Assembly (NCBI RefSeq): GCF_900631955.1
Contig: NZ_UZWD01000038.1
Coordinates: 282,759-346,758 of the forward strand
Origin: Devosia equisanguinis
Lineage (GTDB): Bacteria; Pseudomonadota; Alphaproteobacteria; Rhizobiales; Devosiaceae
DNA length: 64,000 nucleotides
Direction: 5' to 3'
The position numbers were made by a program, and so were the translations under genes. Shown here piece after piece: positions 1 through 7,934 of this stretch. The notes under the pieces were generated by a model that made no database searches, was not told where the DNA came from, and worked only from the letters and a program-made list of their open reading frames with translations. The stretch's first letter is position 1. Every line of letters begins with the position of its first letter.

Positions 1-619
1 TCTTGATGACCGGAATGCCGCCGGCGACGGCCGCTTCGAAACCGAGCTGCGCGCCGGCTTCCTCGGCCATCTTGGCGAGGATGACACCGTGCTTGGCCAG
101 CAGCGCCTTGTTGGCGGTGACCACCGGGCGGCCAATTTCGAGCGCCGCCTTGACGGCTGCAAAGGCGGGGCCGTCTTCGCCGCCGATCAGCTCGACGAAA
201 AGGTCGATCCCGTCCCATTTGGCGAGGGCGACCGGATCGTCGAACCATTCGAGCCCGGAAATATCAATGCCGCGGTCGCGGGAACGCGAGCGCGCGGCAA
301 CGGCGACGACCTGCAATTGACGGCCAAGTTTTCGCGTCAGCTCGGCGCCGTCCTTCTGCAGGATGCGCACCAAAGTGGCGCCGACATTGCCCAGCCCGGC
401 CACGCCAATGCGCAGCGGCGCCTGACCATCGGCATCGCCGAATTCGGCCATGGCCTTGAGGATACGCGCCCGGGTTTCGGATCGCGGCTCCCGCCCGTCC
501 CGCAGATCGAAGACGAAGAGCGGATCGCCCGCCACGATTCGACCAAACCGGGTGGGTGTCCACCCCCGGGCGGAAATGAAGGTTTCAACAGATTGGCGGA
601 AAGACTGGATATCGCTCAT
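1..619 (-). CDS. hom: Homoserine dehydrogenase, 5' part (runs off the left edge)
   Basis: NADPH-dependent reduction of aspartate semialdehyde to homoserine, the branch point to threonine and methionine. The reading frame on the minus strand is open from an ATG at 619 to the window edge (206 residues visible). The Rossmann start GVAGLGNVG and the segments VVTANKALLAKHG and FEAAVAGGIPVIK are characteristic of the family; the catalytic and ACT parts lie outside the window. Oddly, about 56 residues precede the usual family start. They read like a small alphaproteobacterial helix-turn-helix protein (GWTPTRFGRIVAGDPLFVF, then LRDGREPR) and no stop codon separates them from the enzyme. ATG codons in frame occur at 637, 631, 619 and 451; the last gives a conventional enzyme start (MAEFGDADGQ) but none has a convincing Shine-Dalgarno. 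Enzyme identity is firm, the start is not. Confidence 0.88.
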   Translation of the reverse strand, partial: MSDIQSFRQSVETFISARGWTPTRFGRIVAGDPLFVFDLRDGREPRSETRARILKAMAEFGDADGQAPLRIGVAGLGNVGATLVRILQKDGAELTRKLGRQLQVVAVAARSRSRDRGIDISGLEWFDDPVALAKWDGIDLFVELIGGEDGPAFAAVKAALEIGRPVVTANKALLAKHGVILAKMAEEAGAQLGFEAAVAGGIPVIK

Positions 620-669
620 AATGGCCGCCATGTGCATAGGAAAGTGCCTAGCCGTCAATAGGAGTTTTG

Positions 670-689
670 CCTGCGGCCGAAGCCGCAGG
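670..689 (-). terminator. UUCG-loop hairpin between binding-protein gene and hom
   Basis: Perfect 8-bp stem CCTGCGGC/GCCGCAGG closed on the minus strand by a TTCG tetraloop, 17 nt after the stop of the siderophore-binding protein gene. There is no clear U-run after it, so it may stabilise or process the transcript rather than end it. Confidence 0.4.
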
Positions 690-705
690 ACAATAGCGCA
701 CAGGA

Positions 706-1677
706 TTAGCGCCGCGCGGCTTCGGCAGCCCCGGCAATCAGCTCGATATAGCGGGGATATCCCCATTTTAGCGACAGCGCGGAGGGCGGCGACATGGACG
801 AGATCAGATCCGGGCCGATGACATGGGCGACGGCGCCTTTTTCGACAGGCGGCGCCAAGGCGATGACCGGATTGTCAAAGAAGGCCGCATCTGCTTCGGG
901 CGTATCGAAATAGGAAATGATGATGTCGGCGCCGATCTGGTCAAAATTCTCGTAGCTCACCGAGAAATAGAACTCGCTGCCTTCGGCGCGGTCGATGACG
1001 CTCTGGGGCGTGGACAGGCCGGCATCGACGAGGAACTTTGTGCGAGCATCGAGGGGGGCATAGACGGCGACCTGGCCATTATAGTCCATGATACTGGCAA
1101 AGCTGATGACTGCGACTTCCGGATATTTCGCGGTTTCCTCGCCGATGAAGGTGGTGAGGTCGGCGACCAGGGCCTCGGCTTCGGCCTTTTTGCCCATGGC
1201 CTCGCCGGTAATGGTGATGGTGTCCTGCCAGGTGGTGGCCCAGGGCCCTTCCGGATAGGCGACGACCGGAGCGATGCCGCTCAGCACATTGTATTCGTCT
1301 TCGGTGAGGCCTGAATAGACGGCGACGATCAGATCGGGCTTGAGGGCGGCGATGGCTTCGACCGGCGGCTCGGCGGCATTGGGGAGAATAGTCGGATAGT
1401 CGGCGCCCAGAGCTTCGACGCCCTCGCGGGTCCACGTCAGGACGCCCTCGGCATCGGCGCCATAGCTGAAGAAGGGTACGCCAACCGGCACTTCGCCCAG
1501 AGCGATGACCGCATCCTGCGCACCCCAGCCCCAGGTGACGATGCGCTGCGGCTTGGCGGGAATGGTGGTTTCGCCGAAGGCGTGGGTGATGGTGACCGGG
1601 AAATCCTGGGCCTGGGCGGCGTGAGCGATAACCGCACTGGCCAAAACCACGGCGAGGCGGAAAACCTGCTTGATCAT
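706..1677 (-). CDS. Iron-siderophore ABC transporter substrate-binding protein (paralogue 2)
   Basis: Periplasmic binding protein of the FecB/FhuD (cluster A-II, helical-backbone) type, 323 residues, that would present a ferric siderophore to an inner-membrane importer. A signal peptide is evident: positively charged start, hydrophobic stretch and AQA-type cleavage site near residue 23. The mature start DFPVTITHAFGETTIPAKPQ followed by RIVTWGWGAQDAV is the usual opening of this family. It is about half identical by eye to the gene upstream (1779-2759) and shares its order and strand, so the two are a tandem duplication in one operon with about 100 bp between them. A Shine-Dalgarno AGGAG sits about 10 nt before the ATG. 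No permease or ATPase gene lies nearby, so its transporter partner must be elsewhere. The ligand is unknown. Confidence 0.85.
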   Translation of the reverse strand: MIKQVFRLAVVLASAVIAHAAQAQDFPVTITHAFGETTIPAKPQRIVTWGWGAQDAVIALGEVPVGVPFFSYGADAEGVLTWTREGVEALGADYPTILPNAAEPPVEAIAALKPDLIVAVYSGLTEDEYNVLSGIAPVVAYPEGPWATTWQDTITITGEAMGKKAEAEALVADLTTFIGEETAKYPEVAVISFASIMDYNGQVAVYAPLDARTKFLVDAGLSTPQSVIDRAEGSEFYFSVSYENFDQIGADIIISYFDTPEADAAFFDNPVIALAPPVEKGAVAHVIGPDLISSMSPPSALSLKWGYPRYIELIAGAAEAARR

Positions 1678-1778
1678 CTTGGGAACACTCCTGTTGCGAC
1701 GGTCTCGCCGTCCGGGGTCGGCCGCCCTGCCCTCCTGCGCCTGTGCAGAGGCGGATCGGGTGGCCGGTGGATTGCGGG

Positions 1779-2759
1779 TTACTGAGCCTTGGCTGCGGCA
1801 GCGGCGCGGCCGACTTCGGCCATCACCTTGTCAAAGCCCCAGCGGATCGACAGGGGCGTGACGGCACCACCGACGGCCATGGTGAGTTCCTCGCCGATCA
1901 GGCTGGTATAAGCGCCCTTGGCGACCAGCGGCGACAGCTTGATCAGGTCCATGGCGAAGAACGCATCAAAGGACGCCTGATCGTTGAAGAAGCTGATGAG
2001 CATGTCGGCCGGGATGCGGTCGAAATTCTCGTAGCTGACGAAATAGGCGATGCCGGTGTCGTTCGTGCCGGTGCCATCAAGGTGCGGCGCCGCGGCCATG
2101 CCGACATCGACGAACATCTGCACGCGCGGATCGCCCTCCATCCGCACCGCCACCTGGCCGTCATTGCGGTTGACGATATTGGCGAAGACCATGCCCTTGG
2201 TCTCGGGATATTTGTCGGCTTCGGCCTGCATATGGGCCTGGGTATCGGCGATGAGCTTTTCGGCTTCCGCCTCGAGACCAACAGCGCGGCCGGTGAGCGT
2301 CACCACGTCCTGCCAGCTGGCGAACCAGGGCTTGTCGGGATAGGCGACCACCGGCGCGATGGCGCTCAGGACCTCGTATTCCTCGGGCGTCAGGCCCGAA
2401 TAGGGCGCGATGATCACGTCAGGGTCGAGCGCGGCAATGGCCTCGAGCGGCGGCTCATTGGTGTTGGGGAGGATAGTGGGCATGGCAAAGCCGTGCGCCG
2501 CGATGGCCTCCTCGGTCCAGGGCAGAATGCCGTCCTCGCCGCCGCCATAGGCGAAGAAGGGCATGCCGACCGGGGCGATGCCGAGATCGATCACCACGTC
2601 CTGTGCCGACCACCCCCAGGTCACGACCCGCTCTGGCTTGGTCTCGATGGTGGCCGAGCCCAAAGCGTGCTCGATGGTGACGGGAAATTGCTGGGCGGCG
2701 GCGGCGCCGGCGAAAGCAAGGCCGATGGCCGTGGAGAGCAGCAGATAACGGAGAGACAT
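1779..2759 (-). CDS. Iron-siderophore ABC transporter substrate-binding protein (paralogue 1)
   Basis: Second, promoter-proximal member of a tandem pair of FecB/FhuD-like periplasmic binding proteins (326 residues). It has a Sec signal peptide with a run of Ala ending AAAQ near residue 23, then QFPVTIEHALGSATIETKPE and RVVTWGWSAQDVV, closely matching its neighbour. The shared segments ILPNTNEPPLEAIAALDPDV and FVSYENFDRIPADMLISFF show common descent. Its promoter carries an iron-box-like palindrome (2800-2814), consistent with induction under iron limitation. Like its paralogue it lacks adjacent membrane components. The ligand cannot be told from the sequence; two diverged copies suggest two different ferric complexes feeding one importer, which is inference. 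Confidence 0.86.
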   Translation of the reverse strand: MSLRYLLLSTAIGLAFAGAAAAQQFPVTIEHALGSATIETKPERVVTWGWSAQDVVIDLGIAPVGMPFFAYGGGEDGILPWTEEAIAAHGFAMPTILPNTNEPPLEAIAALDPDVIIAPYSGLTPEEYEVLSAIAPVVAYPDKPWFASWQDVVTLTGRAVGLEAEAEKLIADTQAHMQAEADKYPETKGMVFANIVNRNDGQVAVRMEGDPRVQMFVDVGMAAAPHLDGTGTNDTGIAYFVSYENFDRIPADMLISFFNDQASFDAFFAMDLIKLSPLVAKGAYTSLIGEELTMAVGGAVTPLSIRWGFDKVMAEVGRAAAAAKAQ

Positions 2760-2774
2760 GGGTCACCCTTTGCG

Positions 2775-2790
2775 TGGAGATGGCTCTCCA
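2775..2790. promoter_or_regulatory. Inverted repeat in the leader of the siderophore-binding operon
   Basis: Perfect 6-bp inverted repeat TGGAGA-N4-TCTCCA between the iron box and the start codon at 2759. It could be a short leader hairpin or an extra operator. Confidence 0.35.
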
Positions 2791-2799
2791 TACAAAAGG

Positions 2800-2814
2800 T
2801 GATATTATATGTCA
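2800..2814. promoter_or_regulatory. Iron-responsive operator (IRO-box-like, TGA-N9-TCA)
   Basis: The 15-mer TGATATTATATGTCA fits the TGA-N9-TCA core of the operator bound by the iron regulator RirA in rhizobia. It lies 41 nt upstream of the first siderophore-binding gene in an AT-rich promoter patch. The position before an iron-uptake gene supports the call; binding is inferred. Confidence 0.6.
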
Positions 2815-2839
2815 TGTATTATTTGACTGGCGGCAGCGT

Positions 2840-3964
2840 TCAGACCGCCTGGCGGGTCAAGAGAACCATGACTTCGTAGTGGTCGGTTTGCGGGAACATG
2901 TCGAAAAGCCGCACACGGTCGAGCATGTAGGACGGCAGCGCGGCAATATCCCTGGCAAGGGTCTCGGCATTGCAACTGGAATAGACGATGGTTGGCGCCC
3001 CGGAGGCTTCGAGTGTGGCGCAGAGGCGTCCGCCAAGTCCACGGCGCGGCGGATTGACGATGACGGCGTCGGGGGCGTGCTCGGCGGTGAGGGCGGTGGC
3101 GTCGCCGACGGCGAATGTGACATCGGCCAGCCCCGCCTCAGCAGCGCTTTTGCGTGCCGACTCTACGGCCGGGGCACTGACTTCGACGCCGTGCACCGTC
3201 CGGCCGGGCGCGGCAACATGGAGGGCGAAGCCGCCGACGCCGCAATAAAGGTCCCAGACCGAGGCGGCGCCGACTTCATCAATCCACTGACGGGCCTGAT
3301 TATAGAGACCGGTGGCGATATCGGTATTGGTCTGGAAGAAGCTGGCCGGGCGCAGATGCAGCACCAGATCGCCCAGACGCATCGGCAGGGTGTCGTTGTC
3401 GCCAAGCACGATTTCCTCCTCGCCTTCGAGCACGGCCTTGTGCTCGGGCAGGAGATTGACGGTGACGACATGCAGTTGCGTCAGCGCGGTGAGGAGGCTC
3501 GGCAGGTGTTTGCGGATGCGGCCCAGCGGCTCGGTGGAGCGCAGCACGAAGCGCAGCATCAGCGCGCCATCGGGCGCCTCGGTGAGCAGCACGTGCTTGA
3601 GTTCGCCGCGGCGACTGGGGACATCATAGGGGGTGAGGCGCGCCAGGGTGATGAAGGCAACGATGGGCGCAAAGGCGGCGCGCAGGCCGGGGGAGACAAT
3701 GCCGCAGGCGGTGAGATCGACGCCGTGTTGGGTGGCATCGAGAATGCCGAGTGTGGGCCGATCCACACTGCCGCCAACGACCATCTTGGCCTTGTTGCGG
3801 AAGCCGGCGGGACGGGAGAGCTGCGGCGGCAGCCAATGCGCACCGGGCCAGGCGGCGAGAAGAGTGTGCAGGCGCTCGCTTTTGCGGGTGATCTGGGCGG
3901 CATAGTCCATGCCCATGAGCGTGCAGGAGCGGCAGACGCCCTGATCGTAATAGCCGCACTGCAT
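2840..3964 (-). CDS. rlmC: 23S rRNA (uracil-5-)-methyltransferase RlmC
   Basis: SAM-dependent methyltransferase that makes 5-methyluridine in 23S rRNA (U747 in E. coli). The 374-residue protein starts MQCGYYDQGVCRSCTL, aligning with the cysteine-rich Fe-S N-terminus of E. coli RlmC (MQCALYDAGRCRSC). Further matches are GFRNKAKMVVGG, the SAM-binding stretch WDLYCGVGGFALH, VNPPRRGLG, and the catalytic cysteine in YSSCNAETLARD, with LFDMFPQTDHYE at the end. An in-frame ATG 60 nt upstream (4024) would add 20 unrelated residues, but that segment overlaps the terminator of alaC (4011-4031), so the ATG at 3964 is preferred. It sits between iron-uptake and amino-acid genes with no functional link visible. 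Confidence 0.92.
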   Translation of the reverse strand: MQCGYYDQGVCRSCTLMGMDYAAQITRKSERLHTLLAAWPGAHWLPPQLSRPAGFRNKAKMVVGGSVDRPTLGILDATQHGVDLTACGIVSPGLRAAFAPIVAFITLARLTPYDVPSRRGELKHVLLTEAPDGALMLRFVLRSTEPLGRIRKHLPSLLTALTQLHVVTVNLLPEHKAVLEGEEEIVLGDNDTLPMRLGDLVLHLRPASFFQTNTDIATGLYNQARQWIDEVGAASVWDLYCGVGGFALHVAAPGRTVHGVEVSAPAVESARKSAAEAGLADVTFAVGDATALTAEHAPDAVIVNPPRRGLGGRLCATLEASGAPTIVYSSCNAETLARDIAALPSYMLDRVRLFDMFPQTDHYEVMVLLTRQAV

Positions 3965-4010
3965 GGTGGCGCTCGCCCCTGCCTGCACCAGACGACCCCG
4001 TAAAATGGAA

Positions 4011-4031
4011 GGAGGCGGGATCACCGCCTCC
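4011..4031 (-). terminator. Rho-independent terminator of alaC
   Basis: 8-bp perfect stem GGAGGCGG/CCGCCTCC with a 5-nt loop, followed on the minus strand by TTCCATTTTA. It lies 28 nt past the alaC stop and ahead of the preferred rlmC start. Confidence 0.75.
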
Positions 4032-4058
4032 TCGGATTACATCAAACCTGCCTGTGGA

Positions 4059-5273
4059 TCAGGCGGTGAGCGGCACCACATTGCCCTGGCTGGCCTTGCC
4101 GCCGAGGAACTTCTTGACGTTGCGCGCGGCCTGGCGAATGCGGTGTTCGTTTTCGACGAAGGCCAGGCGGATATATTGATCGCCATATTCGCCGAAGCCG
4201 ACGCCGGGCGCGACGCCAACACCGGTTTCCTGGATCAGCAGCTTGGCGAATTCGAGCGAGCCCATATGCGCATATTGAGCAGGAATGGGCGCCCAGGCGA
4301 ACATGGTGGCCTTGGGGACCGGAATATCCCAGCCGGCGCGGCCAAAGCTCTCCACCATGACGTCGCGGCGGTTCTTGTAGACCTTGCGGACTTCCTCGAT
4401 CACCTCGTCGGAGCCGTTGAGGGCGGCGACGGCGGCGACCTGGATCGGCGTGAAGGCACCATAATCCAGATAGGATTTGACGCGGGCCAGCGCCGCGATC
4501 AACCGCTCATTGCCGACCGCAAAACCCACGCGCCAGCCGGGCATGGAATAGGTCTTGGACATGGAGGTGAATTCGACGGTGATATCGATGGCGCCCGGAA
4601 CCTGCAGCACCGATGGCGGCGGGGCGTCTTCATCGAAATAGATCTCGGAATAGGCGAGATCGGAGAGGATGAAGATGTCGTTGGCCTTACAATATTTGAC
4701 GACCTCGGTGTAGAAATCGAGATCGGCGGTATAGGCGGTGGGGTTGGCCGGGTAGTTCAGCACCAGCGCGATCGGCTTGGGGATCGAGTGCCGCACGGCG
4801 CGATCCAGCGAGCGCATGAAATCCTCATTCGGATCGGCCGGCATGGAGCGCACGACGCCGCCGGACATGATGAAGCCGAAGGAATGGATCGGATAGGTCG
4901 GGTTGGGCACCAGCACCACATCGCCGGGGGCGGTGATGGCCGATGCCATATTGGCGAAGCCTTCCTTGGAGCCCAAGGTCGCCACGATCTGCGTGTCCGG
5001 GTTCAGCTTCACGCCAAAGCGGCGGCCATAATAGCTGGCCTGGGCCTTGCGCAGGCCGGGAATGCCGCGGGAGGTGGAATAGCGGTGGGTGCGACCATCC
5101 TTCACCGTCTCCTGCAGCTTGGCCACGATGTGCTCGGGCGTCGGCATGTCGGGATTGCCCATGCCCAGGTCGATGATGTCGACGCCTTCGGCGCGCAGCT
5201 TGGCCTTGATCGGGTCGATATGGGCGAAAACGTAGGGGGGCAGACGGCGGATGCGATGGAAAACTTCGCTCAT
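4059..5273 (-). CDS. alaC: PLP-dependent aminotransferase, AlaC type
   Basis: Class I/II aminotransferase (404 residues) very similar to E. coli AlaC, which makes alanine from pyruvate and glutamate; in this order such proteins are often labelled LL-diaminopimelate aminotransferase. Shared features include RLPPYVFAHIDPIK, IDLGMGNPD, HRYSTSRGIPGLR, LVPNPTYPIHSFGF, and the PLP lysine motif SMSKTYSMPGWR, then RVKSYLDYGAFTPIQVAA. The gene commonly neighbours homoserine dehydrogenase in rhizobia; here iron and rlmC genes separate the two, on the same strand. It is followed by a strong terminator. Substrate is inferred from the family: alanine is most likely, other amino donors are possible. Confidence 0.86.
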   Translation of the reverse strand: MSEVFHRIRRLPPYVFAHIDPIKAKLRAEGVDIIDLGMGNPDMPTPEHIVAKLQETVKDGRTHRYSTSRGIPGLRKAQASYYGRRFGVKLNPDTQIVATLGSKEGFANMASAITAPGDVVLVPNPTYPIHSFGFIMSGGVVRSMPADPNEDFMRSLDRAVRHSIPKPIALVLNYPANPTAYTADLDFYTEVVKYCKANDIFILSDLAYSEIYFDEDAPPPSVLQVPGAIDITVEFTSMSKTYSMPGWRVGFAVGNERLIAALARVKSYLDYGAFTPIQVAAVAALNGSDEVIEEVRKVYKNRRDVMVESFGRAGWDIPVPKATMFAWAPIPAQYAHMGSLEFAKLLIQETGVGVAPGVGFGEYGDQYIRLAFVENEHRIRQAARNVKKFLGGKASQGNVVPLTA

Positions 5274-5684
5274 GTGATTCCTCGGTGGCCCGGATGGGGG
5301 CCTAGCTGGCCGCGACGCGTCCGGTAACGCTGGGCTCGACCTTAAGAGCCCGATTATCGCGGAATTATGGTTCTGAACGGGTTAAGCAACCCGGCTGGTG
5401 AAGAAACTGGCTTATTCGGCTCCTCCCGGCCACGCTGTGGCCAATGGGAAGAGCTATCGGGCGTTCGCAGCGGCGGCTGCGACGGCCGCGGTCACCATGC
5501 CGGCGAGCATTGCTCCAACCATTGCAGTAGTGAACGGAGACGCCATGTCTCTTGCCCTTCAGATGCGATTTTTGTAATCAAAACAGCTATCGATACGCCG
5601 TTCATAAATCCTCGCCGAGGGCTTGTAAATGGGCCGATGCGTGCCAACGTTCGGCGGATGAACGGTACAGAGTGAGGTTTTAAG
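5274..5684. other. Intergenic region with divergent promoters and one possible small ORF
   Basis: About 410 bases between alaC and the glycosyltransferase gene. It should hold both divergent promoters. Visible items are a short hairpin GGCCAC-GCT-GTGGCC at 5428-5442 and a possible 30-codon ORF at 5454-5546 (minus), listed separately. No other gene is supported. Confidence 0.6.
5454..5546 (-). CDS. Possible small hydrophobic peptide (30 aa)
   Basis: Short reading frame starting MASPFTTAMVGAML and ending in an alanine-rich tail before a TAG stop. An AAGGGC stretch about 11 nt before the ATG could serve as a ribosome site. The single hydrophobic stretch would span a membrane once. It lies alone between divergent genes. 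I do not recognise it and it may not be expressed; the Ala/Val/Met composition is what any GC-rich frame can give. Confidence 0.25.
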   Translation of the reverse strand: MASPFTTAMVGAMLAGMVTAAVAAAAANAR

Positions 5685-7016
5685 TTGAAACGTATTGCCC
5701 TGGTGACCATCGGCACGCAAGGCGACGTTCAGCCCTATCTCGCGCTCGCCATTGCCCTGCAGGAGCGCGGCTACACGCCGGTATTGGGGGCGACGGAGGA
5801 TTTCGAGGGCCTGATTACCGGTCTCGGCCTCGAGTTTCACTCGCTGGGTCCCTCGATTCAGTCCTTCCTCAAGGAGACCCGGTTCGAGAACGCCATGAGC
5901 AGTTCCATGCTCATGAATGGCCCATGGATGCTCAAGCAGGGTCAGCAGATCATCGATACCGCGGCACGTGCGGCCTGGCGCATGTGCCAGGGCGCCGAAG
6001 CCATTATCGTCAACATGAATACCAGTTTCGGCATCGATATTGCCGAGGCGCTGAAGGTACCGGCGATCATGACGGCGCTGCAGCCGCTCAATTCGACCAG
6101 CGAATTCCCGCTGTCGATGTATTATGTCGCCGACGATCTGGGCCCGACGCTCAACAAGCTGTCCTATACTGCCGCTGCCATGCAGCAGGCCTATTGGAAC
6201 CTGCCGCGCAATCGCCTGCGACGCGAGCTGATGGGGCTCGAATCGCGCGAGATGGGCGGCGTCTTCACCAATACCGACGGCTCGCCGCTGACCACGCTCT
6301 ATGCCTATTCCTCGATCGTGTCGCCGCGACCGCGTGACTGGCCGAAGACAGCGCTGGTCACCGGCTACTGGACGCTGCGCGACCGCACCGGCTGGGAGCC
6401 GACGCCGGAGTTCGAGGCGTTTTTGTCGGCCGGGGAAGCGCCGGTCTATATCGGCTTCGGCTCGATGCCGTTTGGCGCGGAACGCAATACCCGCATTCTC
6501 AAGGAAGCGGTGGCCAAATGGGGTGGTCGCGCAGTGGTGGCGCGCGGCTGGGGTGGCATCGATCCCAGCGACCTGCCCGAGACCATTTTCCCGATCGAGA
6601 AGGCGCCGCATGACAAGCTGTTCCGCTATGTCAGCGCCGTAGTTCACCATGGCGGCGCTGGCACCACGGCGGCGGGCCTGCAATTGGGGCGGCCCACTTT
6701 CGTCGTGCCGCAGGCCATCGACCAGCCCTATTGGGGCCGCCGCGTCTACGAGCTCGGCTGTGGCCCCAAACCGATCCGGCTGCGCAAACTGACGGCAGAA
6801 GCGCTCGCGGAGGCGCTGGCCGATCTCAGTTCCAATGAACATTATCGCCGCAGCGCCGCCGATGTGGCGGAGCAACTGCATGCCGAGGATGGCTGCGACA
6901 AGGCGATCAAGGTGATCGAGCGCGTCATGGCCCATTTCGTGCCTGGCGCCGTCAAGGTCAAGCGCGGCAAGGCGAAGGCCAAGAGCAAGAAGCTGCCGCT
7001 GAAGAAGGCGGTTTAG
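5685..7016 (+). CDS. UDP-sugar glycosyltransferase (GT1, sterol glucosyltransferase-like)
   Basis: GT-B-fold glycosyltransferase (443 residues) related to UDP-glucose:sterol/lipid glucosyltransferases and macrolide glycosyltransferases. The N-terminal acceptor domain opens with IALVTIGTQGDVQPYLALA, typical of the family. The C-terminal donor domain has VYIGFGSMPFG and the diagnostic VVHHGGAGTTAAGL, where the His and Gly residues contact the nucleotide sugar. The last ~25 residues form an unusual lysine-rich tail (KRGKAKAKSKKLPLKKAV) that could bind anionic lipid headgroups or nucleic acid. It is transcribed alone. The acceptor, probably a membrane lipid or other hydrophobic compound, is inferred. 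Confidence 0.83.
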   Translation: MKRIALVTIGTQGDVQPYLALAIALQERGYTPVLGATEDFEGLITGLGLEFHSLGPSIQSFLKETRFENAMSSSMLMNGPWMLKQGQQIIDTAARAAWRMCQGAEAIIVNMNTSFGIDIAEALKVPAIMTALQPLNSTSEFPLSMYYVADDLGPTLNKLSYTAAAMQQAYWNLPRNRLRRELMGLESREMGGVFTNTDGSPLTTLYAYSSIVSPRPRDWPKTALVTGYWTLRDRTGWEPTPEFEAFLSAGEAPVYIGFGSMPFGAERNTRILKEAVAKWGGRAVVARGWGGIDPSDLPETIFPIEKAPHDKLFRYVSAVVHHGGAGTTAAGLQLGRPTFVVPQAIDQPYWGRRVYELGCGPKPIRLRKLTAEALAEALADLSSNEHYRRSAADVAEQLHAEDGCDKAIKVIERVMAHFVPGAVKVKRGKAKAKSKKLPLKKAV

Positions 7017-7066
7017 GGTTGGGTTGCACCCGCCTGATCGGGAGCATTGAGGGATCGGAGTTGATA

Positions 7067-7104
7067 CACCCCCACCCAACCTCCCCCTGAAGAAGGGGGA
7101 GGAG
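7067..7104. repeat. C-rich/G-rich palindromic intergenic repeat
   Basis: Element with CCTCCCCCT...AGGGGGAGG arms after the glycosyltransferase gene. Related copies occur at 47007-47043, 54674-54775 and near 63940. On the plus strand it could act as a terminator-like hairpin. Confidence 0.55.
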
Positions 7105-7148
7105 CATTATCGTGTTTGCGGTGAGATGTAGATGCCCCCCACCATGCC

Positions 7149-7170
7149 GCCCTCGGGCTTGCCCGAGGGC
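7149..7170. repeat. REP-like palindrome, copy a (CCCTCGGG type)
   Basis: Perfect palindrome with arms GCCCTCGGGC and GCCCGAGGGC around TT. With the palindrome at 7212-7234 it forms a composite unit of about 85 bp that recurs at 47129-47216 with the same flanks (CCTGTCGGC after the first arm, GAGATTG before the second). Confidence 0.75.
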
Positions 7171-7211
7171 CTGTCGGCAAACACCATGGGAACCGGTTCG
7201 CGCTGAGATTG

Positions 7212-7234
7212 GCCCTCGGATCAAGCCCGAGGGC
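7212..7234. repeat. REP-like palindrome, copy b
   Basis: Arms GCCCTCGG and CCGAGGGC with a 7-nt loop; partner of the palindrome at 7149-7170 in a paired element. Confidence 0.72.
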
Positions 7235-7286
7235 GGCGTGGTGATCGTTGTGCCTGGCGTGTCGGAGATCAAAAATCCCTATCGGT

Positions 7287-7934
7287 TCATCGCCGGGCCA
7301 GAGCGTAGCTGATGACGACGGCCGTGGCGCTGGCGAGCATGAGCGAGATCATGATGATCATGAACAGCACTTCGGAGGGTGGGTTGATGATCGCAGCGAC
7401 GGTGATCACCCCGCCGGCAATCATCATCAGGCGACCGCCCCAGCGATGGGTCACGCGCCAGTTGTGGGGATCACGCAGCGTCCAGGGCAGGCGAATGCCG
7501 GCGACCCAGTTCTGCTGCATCTTGGGCGTGTAATTGCCGATGACGAGGGCCATGGCGCCGACGACGAAGGCAATGAGGCGCGGCATGTCGACGATCTGAC
7601 CGAGGCCGACGGCGATGGTCGAACCGGCGATGACCATGGCCAGTACCAGCATCAGGCTGATGGTGGCATGAATGACGTGGCGTCCGGCTTCAAAGTCTTG
7701 GCGCAGGCCGGCGGGGCGCAGGATGGCCATGCCAGCGACGATGAAGACCACTAGGGCGAATGGCATCAAAAGCGTGAAGGCGGCGGGCGCAAAGGCGTCA
7801 GGCACGCCGCTGATATCCCAGTGCACAGGCAGGTCCCGGTCAAGCGGCACAAGGAAGAAGCCGGCGATCGTGATCGCCACGAGCACGGCAAACAGCACGC
7901 GGTTGAACAGGTTGAGGATTGGACGATCAGCCAT
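7287..7934 (-). CDS. sdpI: SdpI family membrane protein
   Basis: Integral membrane protein (215 residues, about six hydrophobic segments) with an N-terminal DUF1648 part (LDRDLPVHWDISGVPDAF) and a C-terminal SdpI part (NYTPKMQQNWVAGIRLPWTL followed by NWRVTHRWGGRLMM). In Bacillus subtilis SdpI protects against the SdpC killing peptide and signals to the repressor SdpR. The ATG at 7934 overlaps the last codons of the upstream regulator gene by 8 nt, suggesting translational coupling. No sdpC-like toxin gene is nearby, so in this organism the role could be protection from peptides or envelope stress made by others. Confidence 0.88.
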   Translation of the reverse strand: MADRPILNLFNRVLFAVLVAITIAGFFLVPLDRDLPVHWDISGVPDAFAPAAFTLLMPFALVVFIVAGMAILRPAGLRQDFEAGRHVIHATISLMLVLAMVIAGSTIAVGLGQIVDMPRLIAFVVGAMALVIGNYTPKMQQNWVAGIRLPWTLRDPHNWRVTHRWGGRLMMIAGGVITVAAIINPPSEVLFMIIMISLMLASATAVVISYALARR

